From Nemophila menziesii (taxonomy: Eukaryota > Streptophyta > Magnoliopsida > Boraginales > Hydrophyllaceae): DNA of 64,000 bases. The translations under genes and the position numbers were made by a program. The notes beneath the pieces were generated by a model. That model was not told the DNA's origin. It searched no databases and was given only the letters and a program-made list of their open reading frames with translations. This document shows positions 23,218 through 34,251 of the stretch, piece after piece; positions within the stretch are counted from its first letter, which is position 1; each line of letters begins with the position of its first letter. Location of the stretch: contig JARWIR010000017.1 in NCBI GenBank assembly GCA_029959085.1, positions 19,395,507-19,459,506 on the forward strand, in the 5' to 3' direction.

Positions 23218-23344
23218 ACACTCCCTCACGTGAAAATTTAGCTAGAGAGATAAATAGATTTAAACCTTACACGCCCAGATTTAAAGTGGGTGGCGGTGAA
23301 AAGACTCGAACCCAAGACCTATAGAATGTGGATAACTGATACCA
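23218..23344 (-). mobile_element. TRIM-like core, H2 copy
   Basis: The minus strand gives TGGTATCAG (23,336-23,344, a better match to the initiator-tRNA-Met PBS than in H1), GGTTCGAGTCT, then GTGAGGGAGTG and TGTTGAAATAT as purine tract and LTR start. The order and spacing equal those of H1. Confidence 0.55.
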
Positions 23345-23384
23345 TTTAAAATGTGAAGGTGAACCCCCCCCTCCCCCACACACA

Positions 23385-23605
23385 TATAATTTGCAAAATA
23401 GCCCCTATAATTGGTTTTTCGAATTCACAAGATTGCATAAAAACTTGACACCCGTTACAAGAATAGTCAATTACGATTTGTGTGTTCTTCGATCGAACGA
23501 ATATAACCATATCTTGAAACGCAGCAGATTGATGGTATCGACTGAGTAAAAGAATCGAATTAAATCCAAATGGAAGATATATATCGGAAGTAACCTTGCG
23601 GAATA
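23385..23605 (-). pseudogene. Conserved minus-strand exon 2, H2 copy
   Basis: Open on the minus strand: FRKVTSDIYLPFGFN, SRYHQSAAFQDMVIFV, DYSCNGCQVFMQSCEFEK, then into a G-rich end. No stop within the exon-like part. H1 shares the second half with a stop. The start of the exon is set by AAG near 23,598, a possible acceptor. Family not recognised; a captured plant gene is the likeliest origin because both exons evolve as coding sequence. Confidence 0.45.
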
Positions 23606-23968
23606 TTTTCAATAAGTTTTGTGAGTTTTCAAAATTCTTTGGTTGATTTGGAAAAAAATTAATCTAGACCTTTATGAATCTAAGTACTCATGAACTATAA
23701 AAGTGTAGTTATAGAATGAGTATCAAGATGTGTATGAAGTTATTTCAAAAGAAATCGTTTAACAACATATCTAACATTCATAATACTTTAGTTCGTAGTT
23801 CTTGAAGGTTAAAGATTGATCGTTCAATTTTAAATTCTCGTCTGTGAAAGTTCATTCGATTAATTTCCAATCTAAGTTTTTTGAAGAAGATCCGTTAATA
23901 TGTATGAATTTAATTGCTACGGAACTTTCGAATAGAACGGTGATTTGTAAATAGGAAACAACAAGAAC

Positions 23969-24136
23969 CTGGTAGGCATTCCAAACTAATGAGTAAACGT
24001 CAAAAAGTAAGGTTTTTTCTGATTTGGGTCCATTGTGAACTGCTGCTATCGGGTGAAATTCATCTCCGTGTAATAAGTCGTCGTCAGTTAAATATGGGAT
24101 GTATTCTAATGGTCTGGCGGCTAGGTTAATCCACAA
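23969..24136 (-). pseudogene. Conserved minus-strand exon 1, H2 copy
   Basis: Open throughout on the minus strand: WINLAARPLEYIPYLTDDD, then GDEFHPIAAVHNGPKSEK, FDVYSLVWNAYQ, and then CAG|GTTCTTG as donor. This is the least damaged of the three copies. The reading frame continues past the donor only by chance. With exon 2 at 23,385 it makes a two-exon model with an intron of about 360 bp. Confidence 0.5.
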
Positions 24137-24330
24137 GTATCACTCTTTTTTGGTCTAAATAGTTCTGAGAAACTTGATATACGTGGGGAATGGGTCATCG
24201 AGGGTGTAGGTGTATCCATAGGGTTTATACTTACAGACTATATTATGAATGTAGATGTAGATTCCATTTATGGGTTTTCCTTTTTGAAATCTTGCTTTAT
24301 AATTTGTTCTATGAGGGTGTATCGAATGGA

Positions 24331-24335
24331 GGATA
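24331..24335. repeat. Target-site duplication GGATA, left (copia)
   Basis: GGATA before TGTTAGTACC; partner at 30,744-30,748. The uninterrupted site in H1 reads atggaggataaaggatatc (about 12,286). Confidence 0.9.
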
Positions 24336-25109
24336 TGTTAGTACCAATGTGTTGTTTTGATTTAGAAAGAAAAAGACAGAAAGAACAGAAAATTCAGAAA
24401 TGAAAATAAACAGAAAACCTGTTACTGATCGAGGCTAGGATTGGATCATATGTCTTTAAGGTTTATTAGCCGTGCACTGGTGTCTTACGTTTTGTAATGG
24501 CTTCAACCTCCAGGATACAACGATCAACACTGCAAATATTAGACACTTGAAAATGATTTTTAGCCAAGTATTTATAGGTGTAGAAGCACATGTTTAAATT
24601 CGACCTGCAACCTTTCAGACATGGGAGATGATGTTTGAGGAAGAAGAGTGTTGTTTCAAAAAAAAATCAGAATGTTTAATGTTGAATTTTAATGTTTTAA
24701 TATTTAATTAAAACGATAGATTTTTCGTTTTACAAAAATTATAATCCAAACCAAGCCAAACCAAGCCAATCCAAGCCAATCCAAGCCAAGCCCAAAAGTG
24801 GGTTCCCCCAAGGGCCCAACCCTTAAATGCTAAGAACAATATATTAAGTGACTATTATTTTCTTGCTTTTCCGATGTAGGACTTTTCACTTGTCCACAAG
24901 CTCATTAAAAATCTTCCTATACCTCACATTTAACACTAAATTTCTCATTCACCTTTCATTAGTTTTACACAAGTGAATACATAAAATTCATTACCACAGT
25001 AAGACGAACAACTTCCGTCTTTGTCCCGACCTATAATGAGGTCCAGGACCCACTTAAAAATTGAGCCAAAGTGAGCACTTTCACTTGGGTAAAGACCCAA
25101 ATTATAACA
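24336..25109 (-). repeat. Copia LTR, left (element 3' LTR)
   Basis: TGTTAGTACC to attataaca. Differs from the right LTR by scattered substitutions and by an about 80-bp deletion after gcaaatattagacac. It contains a short tandem array ccaagccaat/ccaaaccaag (about 24,750-24,795). Minus-strand TATA at 24,569-24,577. Confidence 0.85.
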
Positions 25110-25749
25110 TTCCCCACATGAATGAAATTGAGTGGTCATAATGCATATGAAAAATAAAATGAGAGATAAAAAACATGGAAGAATACTATGTCGAGAAAGG
25201 TAGCTTTTGGCCTTGAACCTTCTTTAGTAATGTCTATCAGATTTACTTGCTAACTAGTGATCTTGATGTCTTGAACTGTTCAGGTTTGATGTAAATCAAG
25301 TCAATAGAACTTACATAGTATCCTACCAACCATTATATGGTTCTCACGGTTGTGTCCATTTTTTGCCCTGAACAACTCCTGGATTCATGAGTAATTTTTC
25401 TGAAAATCAGCCTTTCAAAATTTTCTTAAGAGCGGCACTCACTCCTTTACTCATATAGGTGGTCTCTTGTCAAGAGTATCCTGTAATACCCTATTTTTTA
25501 TTTTATATACATGAACCATTAAATGCTTTGCTTAACCTCAACTTTGTACAAGAAGCATAGTATTTAGGTTTTAGGAATGGTTTCGGGAGAAATCCCCACA
25601 ATGCTTAGCGCCGAGTTTCTTTTTACATAATTCGGTTTTCCCTTTGAACTTAGATCGGGGGATCTCCAATCTACTAAGTAGGGTTTCCATTATGGAAACT
25701 CATTTCAATAGGCTTTAGACCCATTCCCTTAGATAACTTATGCACTTGC

Positions 25750-26420
25750 TATTTTGGTAATCCTTTAGTCAAGGGATCTAGAATGTTATCCTTTGACCTC
25801 ACATAGTCAATTGTGATAACCCCATTTGAGAGCAGTTATCTTACGGTATTGTGTCTACGACGTATATGTCTAGACTTACCATTATACATTTCATTTGAGG
25901 CTCTACCAATGGAAGCCTAACTATCACAGTGTATGCAGATAGCTGGTACCGGTTTTGGCCAATTAGGAAAATCTTCTAGGAAATTACGAAGCTATTCGGC
26001 TTCCTCATCAGCTTTATCCAAAGTTATAAATTCAGATTCCATGGTAGATCTAGTTATACAGGTTTGTTTAGAATATTTCCACGAGACTGCTGCTCCTCCC
26101 AACATAAAGACAAATCAGCTCGTGGATTTTAAGTCGGAGGAATCAGATATCCAGTTAGCATCGTTATATCCTTCTAATACAGCTGGTTCTCCAGTGTAGT
26201 GCAATCCTTCGTTCAGAGTGTATCTCAAGTATCGTAGAACTCTTAGTATTGCAATCCAGTTATCTCTTCCTGGATTTATTGTAAATCTACTTAACTTACT
26301 AATTGCATGTGCAATATCAGGCCTTGTGCAGTTCACTAAGTACATTAGACTTCCAATTATATGAGAATACTCTAACTGATTGATTGTATCGCCAGTATTC
26401 TTTGCCAAGTGTAGATTTAC
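25750..26420 (-). pseudogene. Copia RNase H
   Basis: RNase H removes RNA from the RNA-DNA hybrid during copying. The minus strand shows [39 protein letters not shown], the first catalytic Asp in [15 protein letters not shown] with the catalytic Glu, and the usual end KDNILDPLTKGL near 25,765. At least three stops interrupt it (the open part is 26,115-26,408). The family pattern is complete, so there is little doubt about identity. Confidence 0.85.
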
Positions 26421-26497
26421 ATCAACTAGAGTCTTTGCGATATTAGTATCGCCTTTACTAAACTTATTTAGTATTTTTTCAATGTAATGGGATTGAT

Positions 26498-27097
26498 TTA
26501 ATAGTAACCCCTCGGATTTCTCATTATCTTAATACCTAAGATAACATCAGCAGTAGAAGTGATTATGTCATTATTGCTTCCAATAATTAACATATCGTCT
26601 ACATATAAACAAACAATGACATATCCTTTATCAATGCTTTTTACATATACACATATGTCACACTCATTTATTTTAAAGCCATTACCAATCATGACTTTAT
26701 CAAATTTTTCATGTCATTTTTTGGGTGCTTGCTGAAATCCATATAAGGATTTGATAAGTCTACACACTTTTCTTTCTTTTCCTGGAACTTTATATCCTTC
26801 GGGTTGTTCCATATAGATTTCCTCTTTAAGCTCCCCATTGAGAAAAGCAGTTTTAACATCCATTTGATGAATTTCAAGCTTATAGATTGATGTTATTGCA
26901 ATAAGCATTCTTATGGATGAAATTCGGGTTACTGGTGAAAAGGTATCAACATAGTCAAGTCCTTCTTTTTTACTATAACCTTTTACTACCAGTCTTGCCT
27001 TATACTTTTCTATAGATCCATCAATTTTCAATTTTCTTTTGAAAATCCATTTATTTCCCAGTGGTTTACTCCAGGGGGAAGATCTTCTAACTCCCAT
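26498..27097 (-). pseudogene. Copia reverse transcriptase
   Basis: Minus strand: NKWIFKRKLKIDGSIEKYKA, ARLVVKGYSKKEGLDYVDTF, then HQMDVKTAFLNGELKEEIYM with the first catalytic Asp, LIKSLYGFQQAPKK (family LYGLKQAPR), and after a frameshift VCLYVDDMLIIGS with the YVDD active site. The domain is interrupted by a frameshift at about 26,700. These are standard Ty1-copia RT blocks; the fragment would be active-site complete apart from the frame break. Confidence 0.9.
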
Positions 27098-27459
27098 GTA
27101 TGGTTCTGCATGATAGAATCTATCTCACTTTTAACCGCTTCTTTCCAATAAGGAGCTTATGGAGTAGACCTAGCTTCTTTAAAGGTTCGCGGTTCATCTT
27201 CCATTAAAAAGGTAAGGAAGTCAGGACCAAAAGAAGTAGAGATTCTCAATCTCTTGCTTCTTCTTGGTCCATCATTATCTTGTAACGATTATTGGTCCTT
27301 CTCTTGATGACCATCTTCTATGTCATCACGAGTCCTTTTTAAAGAACTTCTTTCTTGTGTAATTTTGCAAGGGAAAATTGTTTCAAAGAAATACGCATTT
27401 CTTAATTCAATTACCGTGTTAACACTGATGTCAACATTGTTTGATTGATACACAAGAAA

Positions 27460-28486
27460 TCAATAGGCTGCACTATTGTGAGCATATCCAATGAATACAC
27501 AGTTTATCGTTTTCGGTCCTATCTTGACCATTTTTTGCGCTGGAACAGCAACCTTTGCTAAGCATCCCCACACTTTTAAGTATTTGAACGAAGGTGGTTT
27601 TCCTTTCCAAAGTTCGTAGGGGGTTATATCTAGTTTCTTGTGGGGTACTTTATACAAGAAATGATTTGTACTAAGCAAAGCTTCTTCCCACAAGTTCTGC
27701 GGTGTTCCCGAGTTTATCAAAAGAGCATTCATCATTTCTTTAAAGTACGGTTCTTACGTTCTGCAACATCGTTTTGTTGAGGAGAATAAGTGTCTGTCGT
27801 TTGATGGATTAATCCATGTTCAGCACAAAATTCTTCAAAAGGAGAAACATATTCTCCTCCCCTATCCGTTCTGAGATTCTAGATCTTTTTAATTAGTTGA
27901 TTCTCAACCTCAGTTTTATATTTCTTAAATGCTTCTAAGGCATCATCCTTACTATGAAGCAAGTAGATATAGCAATATCGTGTGCAATCGTCTACAAAGG
28001 TAATGAAGTAGTTCTTACCACTTCTAGTTTGCATGAACTTTAAATCACATATGTCACTGTAAATTAACTCTAAAGGTTCTGACGGTCTTTCAACATTTTT
28101 AAACGAGTTTCTTGTCAACTTGGACTCGACGCATATCTCACATTTTTTTTAGATATAAAGTTAACATTTGGTAACAAACCATCGTTTACAAGTTTAGTTA
28201 ATGAACCAAAATTAACATGTCCCAGTCTATCATGCCATAAATTAGGGGAATCCAACAAGTAAATGGAAGAAAAATTCTTATTCATCACATCATTTGTTAT
28301 ATTTTTAGGAGGTACCACGGTCATTATATTTAGCTTAAACAGGTCATCACATAGGTACCCCATGCCTACATACATCTCATTTTTTGAAAGTACAAATTTA
28401 TCAGCTACAAATACAAGCTTAAATCTGGCCTTGCTAAGTAAGGAACCGGAAACTAGATTCTTACGAATCTGGTACATGCAGCACAT
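27460..28486 (-). pseudogene. Copia integrase with GAG-pre-integrase zinc region
   Basis: Integrase joins the cDNA to the genome. The N-terminal H-H part reads LWHDRLGHVNFGSL; the cysteines expected about 25 residues on are replaced or frameshifted (28,130). The core starts at SDICDLKF (first Asp), continues [14 protein letters not shown], and after stops shows LRTDRGGEY and DVAERKNRTLKKM with the catalytic Glu. The C-terminal part is YELWKGKPPSFKYLKVWGCL. Three open pieces (28,115-28,486; 27,879-28,118; 27,460-27,735) are separated by frame breaks. Confidence 0.88.
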
Positions 28487-28690
28487 TGTCCAAGGTTAAC
28501 TCCTTTCCAGAGGTCATTTTCAACACAACTTGCCCCACTCCTTGAACTTTTGAGGTTGACAAATTTCCCATGTAAAGCCTTTCTTCATTTGGAGACGTCT
28601 TGTAGGTCTTGAACATGTTTTTCTCTTAACACTCATGCCTTGTTGCTCTGGTGTCAACCAACCACTGTTTGGGGTTTCCAACGAGATTCA
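28480..28690 (-). pseudogene. Copia aspartic protease, active-site Gly lost
   Basis: The protease cuts the polyprotein. The minus strand reads VDTRATRH where copia proteases have DSGATRH, so the glycine of the catalytic D-S/T-G is an arginine. Further on come the usual [20 protein letters not shown] and [10 protein letters not shown]. One stop follows the active site. Position between gag and the H-H zinc region fits. Confidence 0.8.
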
Positions 28691-28739
28691 CCTCAGAAAT
28701 CATTGTAGCAAGATTCATCTCTTCAATACCATCAAAAAG

Positions 28740-29652
28740 CTCTGTCATATCTGCTTGACTATTGTTACCTTTCTTCTGGTTACTTTGTGCCTTCTTGTTT
28801 CAACAATCTTTTGCGCGATGACCATGTTTGCCATAGTTGTGACAATTTCCGTCAAACTTAGCCTTCTTCTTGTTTTCATTAGATTGTCCTTGCCTTTTCT
28901 GTTTGTTGTTGTGGTTAGACCTCGGTTGTTCCACAACATTAACCTTGGCTTCAAACGAACGAAAGTTACCTCCTTTCTCGGCCAGTCGATTGTCTTCTTC
29001 GATCCTCAATCGAACGATCGAATCTTCAAGACTGATATGCTTGCGCTTGTGCTTCAGATAGTTCTTGAAGTCTTTGTACATTGGTGGTAATTTTTCAACC
29101 AATGCAGAAACTTGGAAGGCATTCCACCAATATCATTCCTTCAGCATCTAACTCATGTAGTATTAACTGAAACTGCTACACCTGCGACATCAGAGATTTC
29201 GAAGTCTACCATTTTAAACTCCATAAACTTACCAACCACAAACTTTTTGGTACCGGAATCTTCAGTTTTTTATTTTTTCTCTAGGGAATCGCAGAGTTGC
29301 TTAGCCGATTTCATATTGCTATACACATTATATAGAGAATTGTCTAGACAATTGAGTATATAATTTTTGCACAAAAAATCTGAATGATTCCATGCTTCTA
29401 CGGCATGAGCAGTTTGTGCATTAGGATCATCTCCTATTTCAGGAGCATCTTCTTTAAGAAACCTCGCAAGACTCAAAGTAGTCAAATAGAACAACATTTT
29501 CTGTTGCCATGTTTTGAAGTCACCAAACTTCTCTGTCTTTCAGCAGGACCCATAGGTGCTGTCATATGCACATTAGGCCTTGAAGTACCACCAATTTCAT
29601 TTTGATGTTGCATTGTTGCAGTAGCATTTTCAATTTCTGATTCTTTAGACAT
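28740..29652 (-). pseudogene. Copia gag
   Basis: Start codon at 29,652 (minus), MSKESEIENATATMQHQNE. Further blocks are KMLFYLTTLSLARFL, AWNHSDFLCKNYILNCLDNS, SAKQLCDSLEKK, and then LPPMYKDFKNYLKHKRK and LEDSIVRLRIEE before a basic linker. The zinc knuckle reads CHNYGKHGHRAKDC, with the second cysteine of C-x2-C replaced by Tyr. Two frame breaks are present (about 29,485 and 29,100-29,270). Gag would form the virus-like particle. Confidence 0.85.
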
Positions 29653-29894
29653 TTTGTTATTTTCAACAAAACAAAACAGAAGATGAAATTTGATACAGTA
29701 GAAGTATACAATACGGAATAAAATCGTCTTACAACTGAATATCAAGATTCTTGTCTTTCCCAAGAGTTTATCTCTTGTTAGGCAGACTAAAGTCCCAAGT
29801 TTTTAGATCTTGTTGTAGAACTTAGAATTCATATTCAACAGTTGGAAAAACGAAGTCTAAATCAAAACAACTTGTGAAGTAATAAACCTTAAAT

Positions 29895-30743
29895 TGTTAG
29901 TACCAATGTGTTGTTTTGATTTAGATAGAAAAAGACAAAAAAGAACAGAAAATTCATAAATGACATAAATGAAATTGAACAGAAAACCTGTTACTGATCG
30001 AGGCTAGGATTGGATCCTATGTCTTTAAGGTTTATTAGTTGTGCACTGGTGTCTTACGTTTTGTAATGGCTTCAACCTCCAAGATACAACAATCAACACT
30101 GCAAATATAAGACACGTGAAAATCTGCAGAACTTCGAACTTTAAATGGCGTTTAATCTCTCTCTTTTATGTTATTTGTTTGCAAAAAAAAATTAAAAATG
30201 AATGAAAATGATTTTTGGCCAAGCTTTTATAGGTGTAGAAGCATCTTTTTAAATTCGACCTGCACCGTTTCAGATATGGGAGATGACGTTTGAGGAAGAA
30301 GAGTGTTGTTTCAGAAAATATCAGAACGTTTAATGTTGATTTTTAATGTTTTAATATTTAATTAAAACGACAGCGTTTTCGTTTTACAAAAATTATAGTC
30401 CAAACCAAGCCAATCCAATCCAAGCCCAAAAGTGGGTTCCCCCAAGGGCCCAACCCTTAAATGCTAAAAACAATATATTAAGTGACTATTATTTTCTTGC
30501 TTTTTCGATGTGGGACTTTTCACTTGTCCACAAGCCCATAAAAACTCTTTCTATACCTCACATTTAACACTCAATTTCTCATTCACCTTTCATTTGTTTT
30601 ACACAAGTGAATACATGAAATTCATTACCGAAGTAGGACGAACAACTTCCGTCTTTGTCCCGACCTATAACGAGGTCCGGGTACCACTTAAAAATTGAGC
30701 TAAAGTGAGCACATTCACTTGGGAAAAGACCCAAATGATAACA
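29895..30743 (-). repeat. Copia LTR, right (element 5' LTR)
   Basis: TGTTAGTACC to aatgataaca, 849 bp, fuller than the left copy. On the minus strand it starts TGTTATCATTTGGG and ends GGTACTAACA. TATA box CTATAAAAG at 30,224-30,232 on the minus strand, so transcription would run leftward into gag. Confidence 0.88.
30224..30232 (-). promoter_or_regulatory. Copia LTR TATA box
   Basis: Minus strand CTATAAAAG in ctacacctataaaagcttgg. The left LTR has CTATAAATA at the same place (24,569-24,577). Confidence 0.6.
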
Positions 30744-30748
30744 GGATA
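30744..30748. repeat. Target-site duplication GGATA, right (copia)
   Basis: Partner of 24,331-24,335; followed by aaggttatcaaagggg, which continues the host unit as in H1 at 12,290. Confidence 0.9.
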
Positions 30749-32740
30749 AAGGTTATCAAAGGGGTTGGGGAGGTAGAGAGATGGGATTTGAGTTATAGGA
30801 AGAGATGGGTGGAGAGGGATTGGAAAAGAGAGTGACGTTGAGCTGGAGGGAATTGGAGACGGAGAATATGTAGTTATTGAAGGAGTCGGAGGAGGATTAC
30901 AAAGGGGTGATGATGTTTAAGTGATAGAAGGAGATGTCGAAAGTGATTAAGGATGAGAGAAGGGAAGGGGAGGAAGATGATAAAATAGGTCGGCTAGTTG
31001 GACTATGATGGGACATAATGTTTGAGGGATATTATGGAGATGGGATTGTCAACGTCACCCTCTAGAATATCTTTCTTTTCATTGGTAACCTCTCCTCCAT
31101 ACATTTCACTTTGTGGTCGATTACCTCAGATGTACTTGTTTTTTCCTCAGCCATACCCATATTTTATCATATGTCATTAATATTTTGAACTTGTCCATTC
31201 CTTTTTACCCCACTATTTGAATCACTACCAATATACTTTATCCCAACATTCTTCTTTAAAATATTCAACTCTTCGTTTGCATATTTGTACGATGTGCATT
31301 CTAACAACGATAATGTTTCTTTTTATTTAGCCTCTTCCTTAGAAATTAATTATCCTTGCTATTTTATGCTACCGTCTTAATTTTTGGGTTGCCAGATTCC
31401 TTATAATTTCGATCTCGTCAATAAGTTGGAGATTCTCTTCTATTAGTACCTTCGAATCTTGAGATGTTGTTCCTAATGTAGATGTATGTTCTCTATCCTA
31501 AACATCTTCAACTTCGATTTTGGCAAAATCTTACTACTTATAAAAAGGGTTGTGTTCCACTTCCACCCTTTTTTAACTCTTCTCAAATAGTTTTTAGTAT
31601 TTCTTCTATCTTAAATCCAAGGTATGCATTACATGCTTCCAATTTCTCGACAAGTTCAGTTAAATCCTTTGTCATATATAATTTTTCAATCATACCATCA
31701 ACATACATATGTTTCAGTGTGTCAAACAGACCATTGACCATGTCTGATCTTGGAGTCTGGACTATTTGCACTATGTACCTGACCCATTATCACTCTCTCT
31801 TGCATCAACAATTTGTTTCTCACGAGTAGCTTTGTGCATTTGCATAGACATTTGTTCAACCAGTAATGCTTGCTTTGGATGATACATCACTTTCTAATCA
31901 ACACCTGCACCAATTACTCTGACATTTACCTGAACATGTTTTATAGCTCTTGTATCTTCAACAATTTCTTATATACCCGGACTCCAACCCATTCCTCAAA
32001 TTGTTGACATGCACTAAGTTGTCATTCAATAGTTATGTTTCTGAATCCTTAATTAGAAGTTCATCGCAATTTACATGTAATATATAGTTTTGTTCTTTTA
32101 TAATTAAAGCCATGAAAAACTCAATCTCAATGGATTGGTTACCTATTATCATTTTACCTTGCGAATTATAACCCTGAAATTTTTTTTGTCTATATCCTAA
32201 TCTTCCATTTCAAGCTTTGGAGGTAATATTCTTGGTACTTTGGATCTTTTATTGTAACATGCTGACAAACCATAGATGTATGACACCATGATCAGTTCAT
32301 ATATAATTATAAATACTTCTTTACATTGTAACACATAACAAATATCAATTATCATTTACTAAAAACACACATGTGCAACATAGAAGGTTATTCTGAGTTC
32401 CAATATAGAAGCGATTCATTAGTTTTTCTACCATGTGGGTGGCCCAGCCATAGTCTCTAATATGATCCAGGTCCTCACACATTTTCACTATCAACCTTGG
32501 TGTATGCGACCCTGTTGGATATAGATTAGTAGACATTGCTAGGATTCCAATCAATATGATGAAGCTTCGTATCATGTCTTCAGTTTGAGGTTCTATTCCC
32601 AAAATCTCTGTTAGTGTTTTTTTTATTTGTAATTGATTCAACAAACCGGTGATGCTTGTGAAGTTTCTATCTAACCAATCTAAGTTATCTAGGTCATTAT
32701 GGTAAACTTTGGGAATTCCACCTCGCCCCCTCCTCACCTA
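30749..32740 (-). pseudogene. Minus-strand gene, DUF1985-like, H2 copy
   Basis: Best copy of the minus-strand gene. The open part at 32,737-32,345 reads GGIPKVYHNDLDNLDWLDRN, LTEILGIEPQTEDMIRSF, LIVKMCEDLDHIRDYGWATH and MVEKLMNRFYIGTQ. Next come the helical module (31,771-31,583: TPRSDMVNGLFDTLKHMYVD, ELVEKLEACNAYLGF), then frameshifted sequence, then the Pro/Ser-rich linker (about 31,000-30,770). Order and spacing equal H1. The DYGWATHM motif is like DUF1985, which in plants accompanies Ulp1-type peptidases, also inside MULEs. I see no peptidase catalytic motif. Domain naming is tentative. Confidence 0.45.
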
Positions 32741-33345
32741 ATATTATCCGCACGTCATTCAGTGAGAACTCGAGCATTTTTTGTCCAATTACGAACCCCT
32801 AATTTTCTACACTATAAGTTTTCACAATCTCATACATGTATTTCCCCCTTTTTAACACCCTCGGTCTTATTCTCGGTGATGTATATATCTCGTATTAGCA
32901 AACAGAACGACAAGTAACGACATGCATCAATGCTCATATACATGATTATATCACTGTTTAACATATTGTAAACGAATTCAAGGGATGATCGATAATGTAG
33001 TTTATTTATACATGTAAAACAACAAAGAAAATAAGACATCAACAATAATATGATAAGTTGCATGTGTTTATCAATGGTTTATACATCTAATACACGTGGG
33101 TTATGTTTTACGTTGTGGGTATATTTGTTTTTATGTGTGTTAGTGAGTTTTATGTTCCAACCCCACATAAGTGCTATTATAACCCAAAATTTCCCCTTTA
33201 TGAGAAATCTAATTAAATGGTTTGAGTTGAACTTATAAGTGATTGACTTATGGGGTCTTGGAGTCTACTTTCGTGGCATATAAGGAAGGTGTGGCTAATT
33301 TTGTTCTTTAAAGAGGCCACTAAAATCTTATGATTCAAAAATACC
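32741..33345. other. H2 upstream region, no gene
   Basis: Matches 14,200-14,780 of H1. It has an extra 60-bp stretch before the TATA block (gggtcttggagtctactttcgtggc) not in H1. No conserved reading frame. Confidence 0.4.
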
Positions 33346-33352
33346 CCTAGAG

Positions 33353-33837
33353 TATATATAAGGGAATCAACCTTACAACCTTTTCATTTCACTTCATTTC
33401 TTTCTTTTTTTCAGATTCTTCTTTTTCTTTCTCTCTTCTCTTTTCATGTAATTTTCACAAGTCTCTCTCTCTTTTTCATTTTTTAGATTTTTGAGCTCCT
33501 TTTTTGAAATGATTTGTGCTCTAATGTTGTAGCATTTTGAGCTCTATTTTTGCAACACCTTCAAGCTCCATATTCACAACATTCGGAGTTCTATTTTGGT
33601 AGCACTTTCAAGACATTTTCGCAATACTCATTGATTTTTTGTGTAACACTCAGTAATTTATGTAATACTTGGTGATTTTATGTAATATTCATTGCTTTTA
33701 TGTTAATACAAAGTGATTTTATGTAATACTTAGAATTTTATTTTAGTATTTAGTTATTTTATGTAATACTCAGTGGTTTTGAGATATACTCGAAGAAAGA
33801 TGTTGTTAATAGGGGAATCAACTCTAGAGTATATATA
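33353..33837 (+). promoter_or_regulatory. Duplicated TATA/CT-leader block, H2
   Basis: Two copies of the promoter-like block: TATATATA at 33,353-33,360 and at 33,830-33,837, each followed by aatcaacc/aatcaatcc, cattt-rich sequence and a CT tract. The second has a (TC)16 run at 33,939-33,970. H1 has one copy (14,785). The duplicated piece is about 480 bp and includes the start of the minisatellite, so the order is block, minisatellite, block, minisatellite. Confidence 0.55.
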
Positions 33838-33935
33838 GTGGAATCAATCCTCCAACCTTTCCATTTCAATTCATATCATTTAATTTGTTTCAGATTTCTT
33901 TGTTTTTCTCTCTTCTTTTTTCATGTAATTTTCAT

Positions 33936-33972
<37 letters not shown>

Positions 33973-34248
33973 AGTCAGTTTTGCATATATTTTTTTAGCT
34001 CCTTTTTTGAACCATTTTGAGCTCTATTTTCGCAACACCTCCAAGCTCCATATTTGCAATATTTTGAGCTCTATTTTTGCAACACTTTCAAGACATTTTT
34101 GCAATACTCATTGATTTCTTGTGCTATACTCAATGATTTATGTAATATTCGGTGATTTTATGTAAACATAAATATTTTGTGTAATACTAATTGATTTTAT
34201 GTTAATATGTAGTGATTTTGTGTAATACTTAGAATTTTATTTTAATAT
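33600..34248 (+). repeat. Foldback left arm, H2 (two pieces)
   Basis: Forward minisatellite (tgtaatactcagtaattta and variants) at about 33,600-33,790 and again at 34,090-34,248, separated by the second promoter block. The reverse partner is at 35,545-35,935 on the other side of the MITE. Confidence 0.65.
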
Positions 34249-34251
34249 TTA
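34249..34251. repeat. TSD TTA, left (MITE)
   Basis: TTA before ggggg; partner 35,542-35,544. The empty H1 form is aatacttagttatt (15,197). Confidence 0.8.

Larger units (their letters stand above)
24336..30743 (-). mobile_element. Ty1-copia retrotransposon, minus strand, TSD GGATA
   Basis: 6,408 bp with LTRs at both ends and a 5-bp TSD. All genes read on the minus strand in the copia order gag, protease, integrase, reverse transcriptase, RNase H. The purine tract tgtggggaa lies directly next to the left LTR on the minus strand (25,110-25,118), as expected for the PPT. The position where the PBS should be (just left of 29,895) reads ATTTAAGGTTTATTA on the minus strand, not the usual TGGTATCAGAGC. 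Every gene is broken, so the copy is dead. Confidence 0.9.

Noticed and set aside
24746..24795. ccaaaccaagccaat array as possible telomere-like repeat
   Set aside because: Not the plant telomere unit (CCCTAAA); a short LTR-internal array that is shorter in the partner LTR.
28635..29090. 151-codon plus-strand frame
   Set aside because: Antisense shadow of copia gag; hydrophobic composition comes from the opposite strand of a Lys-rich region.
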